Positions 26,740-35,941 are shown, counted from the first letter of the stretch. The stretch is 64,000 nt of DNA from Geobacteraceae bacterium (GCA_025355965.1 JANXYR010000016.1:1-64000); one strand, 5' to 3'. The notes: a model not told the origin generated them from the letters alone. A program made the numbers and translations.

Positions 26740-28659
26740 TCAGGCTCCTTTACTGAGAGGGCGCCAGACTACAAATGAGTATCCCTCGTGATATAGGCCG
26801 CCGAATGTTCTTTGGACTTGAAGTATCTCTACTGATTTAGTTTTCTCTAGTTCTTTTAAAGTAGCAAGAAATCCGTCAAGATACTTCCTGGTGTCGGAAT
26901 AACGCTTGATCAGATAATCAGAAAGGGTTGGTTCGGAATACAACTCATTCATGGTTTCGAAGTGGATGCATATCGCCGGGGATTTTTCACGGAGAAACGA
27001 GAGGAACGGACCAAACCCGGCACCCAGCTGCTCAAGTGCGCCTATTGTGAAGACGCCGTCGTCTGCTGACAAATCCAGGCCGGAATCTGGGGTGAACATA
27101 TCGAATTTTATACCTCTGAGATTGATTCCTTGAGCCTTGGCGAGTTGATCAACAATGTTGCAGGATGATTCTGCCCAGTCCAAGCCACAAAGGGGTTTCC
27201 CCGGAAAAAGCTTTGAGAGGTGCAGAAGGTTAAGACCGGTCCCACAGCCAAATTCAAAGACAGAACGCACTCCGGAAAAATATTTTCGAAATAGTACATC
27301 TCGCATCACCTTAACCATTGCAGTCTCGAAATCAGGGTTTGATGGCAGGATAAAAGAGCCTTGCATCCTCATCACCTGCCCCTTGCGAACAAATTTCGGA
27401 AGCAGTGTTTCGGGATCGTTGCCTGATCGCTCAAATTCCAGCAGATTCTCGCTCCAGCCACGCTCCCATGCAACCTGTTTTCCCGGCCCGGATACAGACA
27501 ATTTGCCTGAGTCGATGGTGTTCAGTATTTGAAGGAGAAGACTCTCCCTCTTTGCTCCATCCACTATTACGTAATCAAAATCGGTGCTGTTGATAAAATT
27601 GCAAATTTCGTCGGTGAACTCTTCTTCCGGAACCCCAAGTAAACGGGAAAAACCAGAAATATCAAGAGAGTGGACGTCACTGATTGATGATTTGAAATTC
27701 ATTGAGCTTTCCATTGTTACACAAGAAACTCGATGTAATTCCAGCATGATGCGAGAGAGTAGCGAATCCATATCGAGCCCAAGCTGCCTCTTCATCCACT
27801 CCCGATCCCCATACCCATCAGGATACACATCCGGAATTCCCAAGCGTTTCACCGGTATCATCAAGCCTTCGTCAGCAAACAACTCTACAACTGCCCCACC
27901 CATACCACCCGGCAACGTGTGCTCTTCCAATGTCACCACAAAATCATAGTCTATCGCAATTTCAACAAGCTCATTGGAAACTGGTTTCAGTCGGTATAAA
28001 TCCACAACTCCTGCATTGACACCAGCTGCTTGTATCGCATCTGCGAGTTCCAACGAGACATGCGTCATGCATCCGGTAGCAATGATAAGTAACTTAGATC
28101 CTTTCCTGATATATGCAAGGCCCTTTGACAAATCATCATCAGCTCTATGCAGCATAGGCCAGGCACCTTTATCCAGGCGGACATATACCGGACCAGTGGC
28201 GTGGTAGGCTTGTTGGGCAGCAGCTTTGGCAGTCATCTGTTCACTTGGGTTATAGATAACCATACCTGGCAGCGCTCTCATTATAGAAACATCTTCAATT
28301 GCATGATGGGTAGGTCCGTCGTTTGAGTATGTGAATCCAGCACCTGCACCGACAATGGTAATGGGAAGGTTCATAACACAGAGATCAACCTTGATCTGTT
28401 CAAGGCAACGAAGTGTAATGAATGGAATGATGGCGTAGACAAAGACTTTTTTCCCAGACAATGCGAGTCCTGCCGCGGCACTGATCAAGTTCTGTTCGGA
28501 AATACCTACGTTGACAAAGCGATCGGGGAAATCTTTTCGGAACCTTTCCAGGCTAAAGGCTCCCATGTCGGCTGTCATGAGTACGACATTCACGTCCTTT
28601 TCAGCTAATTGGTAAAGTTCATCGAAAAAAGCATCTCTTATATCTATCAAGTCAGGCAT
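26740..28659 (-). CDS. Fusion of transketolase C-terminal subunit with a SAM-dependent methyltransferase
   Basis: The 639-residue protein has two domains. Residues 1 to about 310 are the pyrimidine-binding and C-terminal parts of a transketolase: RFVNVGISEQNLISAAAGLALSGKKVFVY with the TPP-activating Glu (ISEQN), THHAIEDVSIMRALPGMVI, and the C-terminal VVTLEEHTLPGGMGGAVVE. After a linker, residues about 400-639 hold a class I methyltransferase: SVFEFGCGTGLNLLHLSKLFPG, CGLDWAESS and an acidic DGVFTIGALEQLG. A stand-alone TkC at 29547 lacks the second domain. It pairs with the TkN subunit encoded 18 bp upstream. Two-carbon transfer and methylation on one substrate are inferred. Confidence 0.85.
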   Translation of the reverse strand: MPDLIDIRDAFFDELYQLAEKDVNVVLMTADMGAFSLERFRKDFPDRFVNVGISEQNLISAAAGLALSGKKVFVYAIIPFITLRCLEQIKVDLCVMNLPITIVGAGAGFTYSNDGPTHHAIEDVSIMRALPGMVIYNPSEQMTAKAAAQQAYHATGPVYVRLDKGAWPMLHRADDDLSKGLAYIRKGSKLLIIATGCMTHVSLELADAIQAAGVNAGVVDLYRLKPVSNELVEIAIDYDFVVTLEEHTLPGGMGGAVVELFADEGLMIPVKRLGIPDVYPDGYGDREWMKRQLGLDMDSLLSRIMLELHRVSCVTMESSMNFKSSISDVHSLDISGFSRLLGVPEEEFTDEICNFINSTDFDYVIVDGAKRESLLLQILNTIDSGKLSVSGPGKQVAWERGWSENLLEFERSGNDPETLLPKFVRKGQVMRMQGSFILPSNPDFETAMVKVMRDVLFRKYFSGVRSVFEFGCGTGLNLLHLSKLFPGKPLCGLDWAESSCNIVDQLAKAQGINLRGIKFDMFTPDSGLDLSADDGVFTIGALEQLGAGFGPFLSFLREKSPAICIHFETMNELYSEPTLSDYLIKRYSDTRKYLDGFLATLKELEKTKSVEILQVQRTFGGLYHEGYSFVVWRPLSKGA

Positions 28660-28677
28660 TTATTCACCGCACCCTTT

Positions 28678-29517
28678 TTATTGTGCCGGCATCTTTGCGG
28701 CAAGCTCGGCTCTGGCAATAACCAACTCTTCGGCATTTGGTACCGAGTGATGCCACTTGAGAACCTTTTCCATAAAAGATACACCCTTGCCTTTAATGGT
28801 ATTGGCAACAATTGCGCGGGGTCGCGCCGATGATGGTTTCGGCTCAAAAGCTGTCAACAGTTCCTGAAAGGAATGCCCATCTACCTCTTCGACTTCCCAA
28901 CCAAAAGACGCAAGTCGTTCACCCAATGGGTCGAGCGGTGCACAATCCTCAGTGAAATCGAGTACACACTGACGATTTCGGTCAACGATAAGAGTAAGGT
29001 TTGAAAGTTGGTGACTGGCCGCAAACACCAGGGCCTCCCAGACGGATCCTTCATTGCACTCACCATCTCCAACAAGAACGAATACACGATAATCCGCTCC
29101 GTCCATTTTAGCAGCAAGAGCCATTCCGGCACCGATTCCAAGACCATGTCCCAATGAGCCGGTATCGGCCTCAATGCCGGGAACTTTCCGATCCGGATGG
29201 CCGCCGAGTATGCTGCCGTTGCAACAGTAACGGGCCAACTCTGAGGAATCAAAAAAACCAAGATCAGCTAGCACAGCGAAAAGAGCTGATCCTGAATGCC
29301 CTTTGCTTAAAATGAAACGATCCCGCAAGGGCCAAAATGGGTCCGCTGGATCGTAGCGTAATATCCCGCCGTAATACAGTGTAACAAGGATATCAAGGCA
29401 TGAGTAGGCGCCACCAATGTGCCCTTTTTTAGCAGCAGCAACCATCTCAAGCACAGACAAACGCAGCTCGGCGGATTTATTTGCAAGTATGTTAATCCGG
29501 CTCGTTTCCGCCACCAA
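28678..29517 (-). CDS. Transketolase N-terminal (TPP-binding) subunit (B)
   Basis: The 279-residue half-transketolase has GHIGGAYSCLDILVTLYYGGIL, the SKGHSGSALFAVLADLGFF motif, GSLGHGLGIGAGMALAAK and the TPP/Mg motif GDGECNEGSVWEAL…VDRNRQ. It ends with ANTIKGKGVSFME and a tail without the pyrimidine domain, so it must pair with a C-terminal subunit, most likely the fused protein just downstream. The start is GTG at 29515-29517 behind GGGG. TPP enzymes of this type move two-carbon ketol units between sugars. Confidence 0.9.
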   Translation of the reverse strand: MVAETSRINILANKSAELRLSVLEMVAAAKKGHIGGAYSCLDILVTLYYGGILRYDPADPFWPLRDRFILSKGHSGSALFAVLADLGFFDSSELARYCCNGSILGGHPDRKVPGIEADTGSLGHGLGIGAGMALAAKMDGADYRVFVLVGDGECNEGSVWEALVFAASHQLSNLTLIVDRNRQCVLDFTEDCAPLDPLGERLASFGWEVEEVDGHSFQELLTAFEPKPSSARPRAIVANTIKGKGVSFMEKVLKWHHSVPNAEELVIARAELAAKMPAQ

Positions 29518-29546
29518 GTACCCCCATCAAATGAGCTTCAATTGAT

Positions 29547-30500
29547 TTATTGACCATCTAAAGTCTTTATCTGCTCGATAATTCTATCAACACTAAGCCC
29601 GGCGACCTCGTGAAGATGCTTGCGATCCCCAACCTCAAAAATGTACGCGTCGTTAAAGCCCAGAGGATAAACAGGTTTGGGCGTTTTTGATGAGAGCGTA
29701 AGTGAAGCAACCAGAGAGTCAAGCCCTCCTCGCCAGATAAATCCTTCTTCCATGGAAACCAGAATATCGTAGGTGCTTAATTCGGACTTCAGCTTTGAAG
29801 TGTTCAGATCTTTCAACAGGAACAGATCGACCAATCCTACTAAACACCCTTCCTTACTGAGGGCATCAGCAACCTGTAAAGCGACATGGGTCATATACCC
29901 CGTTGAAACAAGACAGATCTTTTTACCTCTGCGCAGCGAGCTGAACCCATCATTAAATAGTGGCTGGTTTTCTGGGGGATACAGGCGGGGGAGGGCCTTG
30001 CCATCAAGACGAATGTAGCATGGCTTGTTGTTGGAAATGGCATACGTAGCAATGTCACTCATGAATGAAGCATCCGAAGGCGAGACAACGCTCACATTCG
30101 GGAGGAGTCGCATAAGCGCTATATCTTCCAGACAGTGATGGGTAGGTCCGGTAACATCGTAACTGAGCCCGGCACCTACACCGATTAGATTGACATTTAC
30201 TTCTCTTGTCTGAGCCATCAGTGCCAGGCTGATTCGTATCTGTTCAAAAGATCGCATCGTTAAAAATGGCGCTATTGCGTATGCAAAAACGGTGTACCCT
30301 TCGAGCCCCAAGCCTGCTGCAACTGATATTAGATTTTGCTCTGCAATCCCTACATTGATGAATCTATCCGGGAAATCCTCCCTGAGTTGATCCAGTGCAG
30401 GAGAGCCGAAATCTGCAGAAAGGAAAAATATTTTATCGTTTCCTTTCATTCGTTGATAGATTTCTTCAATAAGAATATCCCTCATCACTTCAGGTTTCAT
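29547..30500 (-). CDS. Transketolase C-terminal (pyrimidine-binding) subunit (A)
   Basis: The 317-residue subunit contains RFINVGIAEQNLISVAAGLGLEGYTVFAY (Glu in AEQN activates TPP), DVTGPTHHCLEDIALMRLLPN, RLDGKALPRL and LVSMEEGFIWRGGLDSLV. It has no extra methyltransferase domain. Its start codon overlaps the TkN(A) stop by 4 bp, giving a tightly coupled heterodimer with the protein encoded at 30497-31336. It is related to the N-terminal half of the fused protein at 26740, showing that the pair was duplicated within the cluster. Confidence 0.9.
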   Translation of the reverse strand: MKPEVMRDILIEEIYQRMKGNDKIFFLSADFGSPALDQLREDFPDRFINVGIAEQNLISVAAGLGLEGYTVFAYAIAPFLTMRSFEQIRISLALMAQTREVNVNLIGVGAGLSYDVTGPTHHCLEDIALMRLLPNVSVVSPSDASFMSDIATYAISNNKPCYIRLDGKALPRLYPPENQPLFNDGFSSLRRGKKICLVSTGYMTHVALQVADALSKEGCLVGLVDLFLLKDLNTSKLKSELSTYDILVSMEEGFIWRGGLDSLVASLTLSSKTPKPVYPLGFNDAYIFEVGDRKHLHEVAGLSVDRIIEQIKTLDGQ

Positions 30501-31336
30501 GGATGGTTCTCCCCTGTAAGGGCATCAATCTCCTCAGGTTTAAGTGCCCGTATGTGGCACAATGAATCTCCTTCGAGCTTGGGAACCCCTTTCCCTTTTA
30601 TTGTGTTTGCAATAACAACCTTTGGCTTTCCGGCATGAAGACAGGAGGCTTCTGCCAATGCAGCATGCAGCTTTTCAATATCATGTCCATCTACAGAAAA
30701 ATATTCCCAACCAAAACAGCTGAACTTGTCTTCTATTGGTTCCAGATTTATGATTTTCGAACAATAGTCGAGCATGCATATTTTATTATTATCGATAATT
30801 AAAACCAGATTATCCAGTTTGTGGTGGCTGGCAAACATGATTGCCTCCCACACAGAACCTTCATTCAGTTCACCATCACCAAGGAGTACATATACAGAGC
30901 GATTATTTCCCTTAGCTTTTAAAGCAAGCGCGAGACCACAAGCAACTCCGACTCCATGCCCCAACGAACCGTTGATAGTCTCATAGCCGGGAATGGAGTT
31001 GTCTGGAATATCGCCAAGTATCGAACCACTTTTCCCAACTTTGGCAAGCTGGTCTTTAGGAAAATAGCCAAGATCTGCCAAAATCGGGTAATAGGAAACA
31101 CTTCCATGAGCTTTGCTGATAATGAAGCGATCTCTCTCTTCGTCATAAGGTTTTTCGGGGTTAAACTGTAAAATATTGCCATAGTGGAGAGCTACAAGTA
31201 TCTCCACACAGGATAAAGCTGAGGCAACCCTAATGCCTGGAGCAATTTTATGAATCTTCAAAGTTTCTGATCTGATCCAGCGACACTTTTCCTTGAGGTC
31301 GGTAGCTGAAATCTTCTCAGGCTTGTTTTCTTGCAT
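30497..31336 (-). CDS. Transketolase N-terminal (TPP-binding) subunit (A)
   Basis: From the ATG at 31334-31336, with AAAGGA upstream, the protein has 279 residues. Motifs are RVASALSCVEILVALHYGNIL, SKAHGSVSYYPILADLGYF, GSLGHGVGVACGLALALK, the TPP motif GDGELNEGSVWEA…IDNNK and ANTIKGKGVPKLE. An upstream in-frame start seven codons earlier is possible. It pairs with the TkC subunit that overlaps its stop. It follows the dehydratase gene by 31 bp, suggesting that the ketol acceptor is a sugar nucleotide or a precursor in the same pathway. Confidence 0.9.
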   Translation of the reverse strand: MQENKPEKISATDLKEKCRWIRSETLKIHKIAPGIRVASALSCVEILVALHYGNILQFNPEKPYDEERDRFIISKAHGSVSYYPILADLGYFPKDQLAKVGKSGSILGDIPDNSIPGYETINGSLGHGVGVACGLALALKAKGNNRSVYVLLGDGELNEGSVWEAIMFASHHKLDNLVLIIDNNKICMLDYCSKIINLEPIEDKFSCFGWEYFSVDGHDIEKLHAALAEASCLHAGKPKVVIANTIKGKGVPKLEGDSLCHIRALKPEEIDALTGENHP

Positions 31337-31367
31337 TTGTATTCCTTTCATCGGCAATTCATGACAA

Positions 31368-32378
31368 CTATCTTACAAGATGATATTTCCCTGTATTGAC
31401 TCGTTCACGCCAGTAATCAAGCAGGTCCTGCATAGTTTTCTCAAACGACATCTCAGGTTCCCACCCTGTGTGGGTCCGGAATTTGGTCGTGTCAGGTACC
31501 TGAAGATCCGCATCCAGAGGGCGCAGCCGAGCCTGTTCAGTTTCTACACGGATGCTGTCCCGGAAGGTCGAGATTGAGACCAGATGCTTGAGCATATCTT
31601 CTACGGTACAGGAAAACGACCCTCCGATATTGTAATATGCACCGGGAACGGGATTAATAGTTACGAGCATATAATATGCCCGTACTGCATCACGAACATC
31701 CGCCCATGTCCTCATGGAGTGCAGATTCCCTGTCTTGACTACCGGCGGTATCAGACCCTGCTCAATCATGGCGATCTGCTTGGCAAACGTGGATTCGGCA
31801 AACACATCGCCACGCCTTGGACCGGTGTGGGTGAACATGCGCGTTATAAGCACCTTCTGGCCATAAGCCTCGGCATGAAAGCGTCCTACCAGATCGGTCC
31901 CGGTTTTTGATATGGCGTAAGGAGAAGCGGGGTGGAAGGAACATTCCTCGTCAATGGGAAGCTTCTCCAGAGGGACGCGCCCAAAGACCTCGGACGAGGA
32001 GCAGACATGGATAATCGGATCAATACCGGGACAGCGGCGTAATGCTTCCAACAGACGTTCCGTACCAAGTATGTTGGTGTCTAGTGTTTGGATGGGAGCG
32101 GTAAAGCTGGTTGAAGGATAGCTTTGGGCCGCCAGATGAAATACAAAGTCAGGACGGGATTCTTCTACTGCATTCACCAGTGAGATATAGTCGCACAGAT
32201 CTCCGTTGATAAAATGAAGCCGGTCCTTACGATTGGCCCGGTCAAGCAAGTGGCTGACGTTATCCAGAGGACTGCGCCAGCGGCACATGCCGTAAATGTC
32301 CCAATCCGTATTTTCCAATAGAAAATCTGCGAGATGTGATCCAACCATGCCGGTGATTCCGGTTATAAGAGCTCTCAT
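31368..32378 (-). CDS. GDP-mannose/GDP-heptose 4,6-dehydratase-like SDR
   Basis: The 336-residue extended SDR has ALITGITGMVGSHLADFLLE, a GMCRWRSPLDNVSHL segment that fits NADP-type binding in GDP-mannose dehydratases, CSSSEVFG, the intact catalytic SPYAISK (YxxxK) and RTWADVRDAVRAYYML. GDP-mannose 4,6-dehydratase (Gmd) and the Yersinia/Campylobacter GDP-heptose 4,6-dehydratases belong to one family. Because hddA and hddC are in the same cluster, GDP-heptose is the more likely substrate. Rmd-type reductases also look similar, so the reaction is not certain. It is downstream of the radical SAM gene by about 55 bp. Confidence 0.82.
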   Translation of the reverse strand: MRALITGITGMVGSHLADFLLENTDWDIYGMCRWRSPLDNVSHLLDRANRKDRLHFINGDLCDYISLVNAVEESRPDFVFHLAAQSYPSTSFTAPIQTLDTNILGTERLLEALRRCPGIDPIIHVCSSSEVFGRVPLEKLPIDEECSFHPASPYAISKTGTDLVGRFHAEAYGQKVLITRMFTHTGPRRGDVFAESTFAKQIAMIEQGLIPPVVKTGNLHSMRTWADVRDAVRAYYMLVTINPVPGAYYNIGGSFSCTVEDMLKHLVSISTFRDSIRVETEQARLRPLDADLQVPDTTKFRTHTGWEPEMSFEKTMQDLLDYWRERVNTGKYHLVR

Positions 32379-32433
32379 ATTAATATGTCACCTTTGCCGT
32401 CATTAGGTTCGTCAGGTGTTTTAATGAAGTTTG

Positions 32434-33840
32434 TTATGGCTTCGCTTCAAGCTTTTGTGCGGCAATGCTTTTTAAAAAATCAAATCCCATCACTGCATAC
32501 CCTCTAAATTCATCCCATGAGCGCATCTCAAAAAGTTTTTTTAACAGATATTGCGGTCTCAAGTAGAAGCGTCTATGCGCTTCCCGGCTGTATTCAACCA
32601 GCCGTTCCAAAGGGAATGCCCCTTCATATATATTGTAACTCGAACCGGCAGCCATCGGATGTTTAATGCTTTCGTTATTCGAACGATCTGTGAATTGATG
32701 GGAGAAGTCATTGTACATTTTGCTGCCTGGCATCAAATTCATAATTCCCCACGACACAAAATCCGGATCCAGCTTTAGGGCCAGTTGAATGGATTTTTCG
32801 ATAGTCTGCTCATTTTCACCCGGCAGTCCAAGCATGAAAAACGCGAGAATTCTGATACCATGCTTTTGGGTGAGCCTGAAAGCCTTTTCAACATCATCCA
32901 AAGTGTAGCCTTTATTGGCATGTTTCAGTACTTCAGGATCACCGGATTCCACACCGTATGAAATCGTATAGCAACCCGCCCGTTTCATTTTTCCCAACAA
33001 CTCGTCATTGACAAGGTCAACACGTGTTGTACAAGACCAATCCAGCTTGATGCCCTGCCTGATAATCTCATCACAAATTTCGCTGGCTCTATTGACGTTC
33101 AACGTGAAGTCGTCGTCATAAAACCGATATTCCTTTATCCCATAAGTTCCTATAAGGTGTTTCAACTCCCGTACTACGTTGTCCGGTGATAATGCTCTGT
33201 ATGTAGCTCCAAAAACCGATTTGGAACAGTAAATGCAATTATAGGGGCATCCCCTGCTGGTAATCATGGTCATATATGGCGCTTTACGTCCATATGGGAG
33301 GTGTGTCCTGTATCTATTCAGAGGGAACAGATGCCGCGCCGGCATGGGCAGGTCGTTGAGATCTACTATCAGGTCAGCGGGTTTGTTTACGATAATTTCA
33401 CCATTTAGGCGGTAGGCAATTCCATTGATTGTTGATAAATCAGGATGCCCGCTTGATAAAGTTCTAACAAGGTTAAGAAAGGTGATTTCACCTTCTCCGA
33501 TGACTACATAGTCTATTGCGGGATTTGCAAGACATTCCAGGGGCAAGGCTGATGAATGCGGACCGCCGACAACCACCGGCACATTGATGGTGGCCTTTGC
33601 AAGCGCGGCAACCTCCATTGCCGCCGGAGCCATCGTAGATGTCATGGTAATGCCGATAATATCGGGCCGACTTCTCAGAATTGCAGCCGAAAGTTCTTCA
33701 TGCCCCAATCTCTCTGCCCAGGCGTCAACGACAGTTACATTGATCTGATTTTGCTCTAAAATGGCGGCAATATACGCAAGCCCCAGAGGTAGAACAGGAT
33801 AAGGAGATTCAGAGTAGGGGTTTATAAGGAGAATATTCAT
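32434..33840 (-). CDS. B12-binding radical SAM enzyme
   Basis: From the ATG at 33838-33840 (MNILLINPYSESPYPVLPLGLAYIAAILEQ) the protein has 468 residues. The cobalamin-binding domain covers about residues 1-140, with VVVGGPHSSALP and VIGEGEITFLNLV. The radical SAM core has SRGCPYNCIYCSKSVFG near residue 198. This is the BchE/phosphonate-methylase-like layout. It lacks the zinc-ribbon end of the other radical SAM protein in the cluster. It probably makes a C-C bond or methylates carbon on a glycan precursor; the substrate is unknown. An upstream start six codons earlier is possible. Confidence 0.85.
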   Translation of the reverse strand: MNILLINPYSESPYPVLPLGLAYIAAILEQNQINVTVVDAWAERLGHEELSAAILRSRPDIIGITMTSTMAPAAMEVAALAKATINVPVVVGGPHSSALPLECLANPAIDYVVIGEGEITFLNLVRTLSSGHPDLSTINGIAYRLNGEIIVNKPADLIVDLNDLPMPARHLFPLNRYRTHLPYGRKAPYMTMITSRGCPYNCIYCSKSVFGATYRALSPDNVVRELKHLIGTYGIKEYRFYDDDFTLNVNRASEICDEIIRQGIKLDWSCTTRVDLVNDELLGKMKRAGCYTISYGVESGDPEVLKHANKGYTLDDVEKAFRLTQKHGIRILAFFMLGLPGENEQTIEKSIQLALKLDPDFVSWGIMNLMPGSKMYNDFSHQFTDRSNNESIKHPMAAGSSYNIYEGAFPLERLVEYSREAHRRFYLRPQYLLKKLFEMRSWDEFRGYAVMGFDFLKSIAAQKLEAKP

Positions 33841-33871
33841 AGATTGGGCCCTGAGCAATCAACCAAATGAA

Positions 33872-35863
33872 TCAGCGATTAATTATTTTTTTTATCAGTA
33901 ATATGTTACTGATTTCCAGATTACGTTTGTATTTGGGATTGTCTGGCGCCAGGGCGACAGCCTTGGCAAACTGCGCCCTGGCTTTTGCCCGCTCGCCGGT
34001 TTTGAGGTAAAGGCCGCCTAGCATATTGGCGGCTTCATGAAATTTACTGTTAAGCTCCACTACCCGTTCGGCTGCCTGGATGGCTTTGTCAATGTGGTCA
34101 AACTTTTCATAGAGCCTGGCAAGGTTATAGATTATCCCATCATTATCCGGACTAAGCGCAAGCGCTTTTTCAAAGCTCGCCTCTGCACGCTCAAAATTCC
34201 CCATCTTCGCATATACCATGCCTGTTGTGTTGAGTATGTTGTGGTCCTTGTCGTTCTTTTTGGCCGGGTCGGTCAAAACCCTCAGGGCATCCTCGTCCCG
34301 TTCAAGTTTCATATAAGTGAGGGCAAGCAGGTTTACTCCAGTGGATGTACCTGGCGCGGCTTTGACTACTTTTTCCAACTCTACGCGGGCTTCATCGAAC
34401 CTGCCAAGATCGTAGTATGAGATTGCGAGGTTAAGGCGAGCATCATCGTAAGCTGGGGCAAGTTCGATTGCTTTTTTAAAGTACGGGATCGCTTCACTGT
34501 TCATTCCGGCCCCTGCCTTTATATGACCGACAGCGTTGTTTGGGCGCGGCTTGCCGGGGCTTTTTTTAAGAACATCCTCCCAGAGTTTAGAACGGCTTTC
34601 CCACACCTTGTTTCGGTTATAAGTTGCCACGGCATAGGCAAGCGTGGCGGTTGAGAGTATGCCGACCGTTACGGCCGGTATCAGCCTATGCCTGGGACGT
34701 GCTCGTTCCATGAAGTACGCAGCAAGGGAGACCGCAGCCAGTATCATTCCGAATGACGGGAGGTATACGCGATGCTCAAAGATCACATCCAAGATCGGAA
34801 TCAGGCTGGACTCTACCGATAGTGACAGATAGAACCAGAAAATGCCGAAACCGGCAATAGCCAACAGCCCCTCACCCTCCTTGTGCCTGTAGCGGATCAG
34901 GAGCCAGCAGGCGGCTGTCAGGAGGGAGATGTGCAGTGCAAGCGAACTCAGTACCTTTGGGCTAAAAAAGCTGACGGAAATACGGTAGTGATAATCAAGA
35001 TTCTGATTTATGGGGAGAATCAGCAGCCGCAGATAGGTGGCGACAACCCGGAACTGGGTGAGAAGATACTGGGTGCGGGTAATGCAACCGGTCTCTGCTG
35101 ACGCCTTGTCGAAGATCTCCGTGAACCCGGTTTCCTGGCCAATCCCACTCCCCATAGCTGCAATCGTCACAAGTGGTATCAGCAAGGCAGCCGCAGCGAA
35201 AGGGACCATGCGTATAGCAACGGTTCTGGCACTGCTTTTGAAGAAGGTGATTTCGCATAGAAGCGCCATAAACGGGAGGGTCAGGGCGGTTTCCTTGCTT
35301 TTCACCGCGCAGAGGGCGGCAATGAATGAGCCGATCAGCCAGAGGGAATGTCGTTCTCCGGCATTCTCGCGTATGCGCCCCTTAAGATAGAGCAGAATCG
35401 CAAGAACATAGAAGAGGGCCGCCATGGATGACATCCGCTGGACCATGTATGTGACAGCCTGGGTCTGCACCGGATGCACCGCGAAGAGGATGGCGGTAAA
35501 GAACGCCGTCATGCTGCCGCAGGTCGTCCAGCCGCAAAACGCCTCATCCGGCAATTTCAGTTTTAAAATTGTTCTTGCGAGGTAGTACACGGAAACAGAT
35601 GCGAGCAGGTGCACCAGAAGATTAAACAGGTGATAGCCTGTCACTTCCATGCCGCCGATCCGGTAGTTAATGAAAATCGTAAAATAGGGTAACGCCCTCT
35701 GAGTGAACAGAAGATTTTTAGGCATTCCCCCGCTAACTCTGGTTATCGCCAACGTATCGTCAAATACCATTGGCCCCGTCAGGCTGTTCGAGTAGCAGAG
35801 CGCAGCAAGCAGAACGATGATCGACAATCCGAGAAGGGTGGAGTAGTTCGCGCGTATCTTCAC
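33872..35863 (-). CDS. Polytopic membrane protein with C-terminal TPR repeats (TMTC/PMT-like)
   Basis: The 663-residue protein has about ten hydrophobic helices in residues 5-405, with the FDD motif in the first luminal loop (MVFDDTLAI) and HPVQTQAVTYMVQRMSSMA. This layout resembles GT-C glycosyltransferases and eukaryotic TMTC proteins. From about 430 there are six TPR repeats (A-I-PYFKKAIELAPAYDDARLNLA and similar). It could transfer a sugar or oligosaccharide to a protein. The start is GTG at 35861-35863 with GAGG upstream. It lies right after the pilin gene and its terminator, so pilin is an obvious candidate acceptor, but that is inference. Confidence 0.8.
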   Translation of the reverse strand: MKIRANYSTLLGLSIIVLLAALCYSNSLTGPMVFDDTLAITRVSGGMPKNLLFTQRALPYFTIFINYRIGGMEVTGYHLFNLLVHLLASVSVYYLARTILKLKLPDEAFCGWTTCGSMTAFFTAILFAVHPVQTQAVTYMVQRMSSMAALFYVLAILLYLKGRIRENAGERHSLWLIGSFIAALCAVKSKETALTLPFMALLCEITFFKSSARTVAIRMVPFAAAALLIPLVTIAAMGSGIGQETGFTEIFDKASAETGCITRTQYLLTQFRVVATYLRLLILPINQNLDYHYRISVSFFSPKVLSSLALHISLLTAACWLLIRYRHKEGEGLLAIAGFGIFWFYLSLSVESSLIPILDVIFEHRVYLPSFGMILAAVSLAAYFMERARPRHRLIPAVTVGILSTATLAYAVATYNRNKVWESRSKLWEDVLKKSPGKPRPNNAVGHIKAGAGMNSEAIPYFKKAIELAPAYDDARLNLAISYYDLGRFDEARVELEKVVKAAPGTSTGVNLLALTYMKLERDEDALRVLTDPAKKNDKDHNILNTTGMVYAKMGNFERAEASFEKALALSPDNDGIIYNLARLYEKFDHIDKAIQAAERVVELNSKFHEAANMLGGLYLKTGERAKARAQFAKAVALAPDNPKYKRNLEISNILLIKKIINR

Positions 35864-35888
35864 TTATTGCCTCGCATTAAAAGGTTAA

Positions 35889-35920
35889 CAAAAAAAAAGG
35901 GAGGCATGTAAATGCCCCCC
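35889..35920 (-). terminator. Strong rho-independent terminator downstream of the pilin gene
   Basis: On the minus strand GGGGGGCAT…ATGCCTCCC forms a GC-rich hairpin (35899-35920) followed by a run of nine T (35890-35898). It lies 22 bp after the pilin stop and only about 27 bp before the GTG of the TPR membrane protein. The glycan cluster downstream must therefore rely on read-through or a promoter further upstream. Confidence 0.88.
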
Positions 35921-35941
35921 TGGATAGATGATGATAACTTT

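Noticed and set aside
28647-28847. Extra frames within the transketolase genes on either strand
   Set aside because: They lie inside longer frames with clear TPP-enzyme motifs and have no features of their own.
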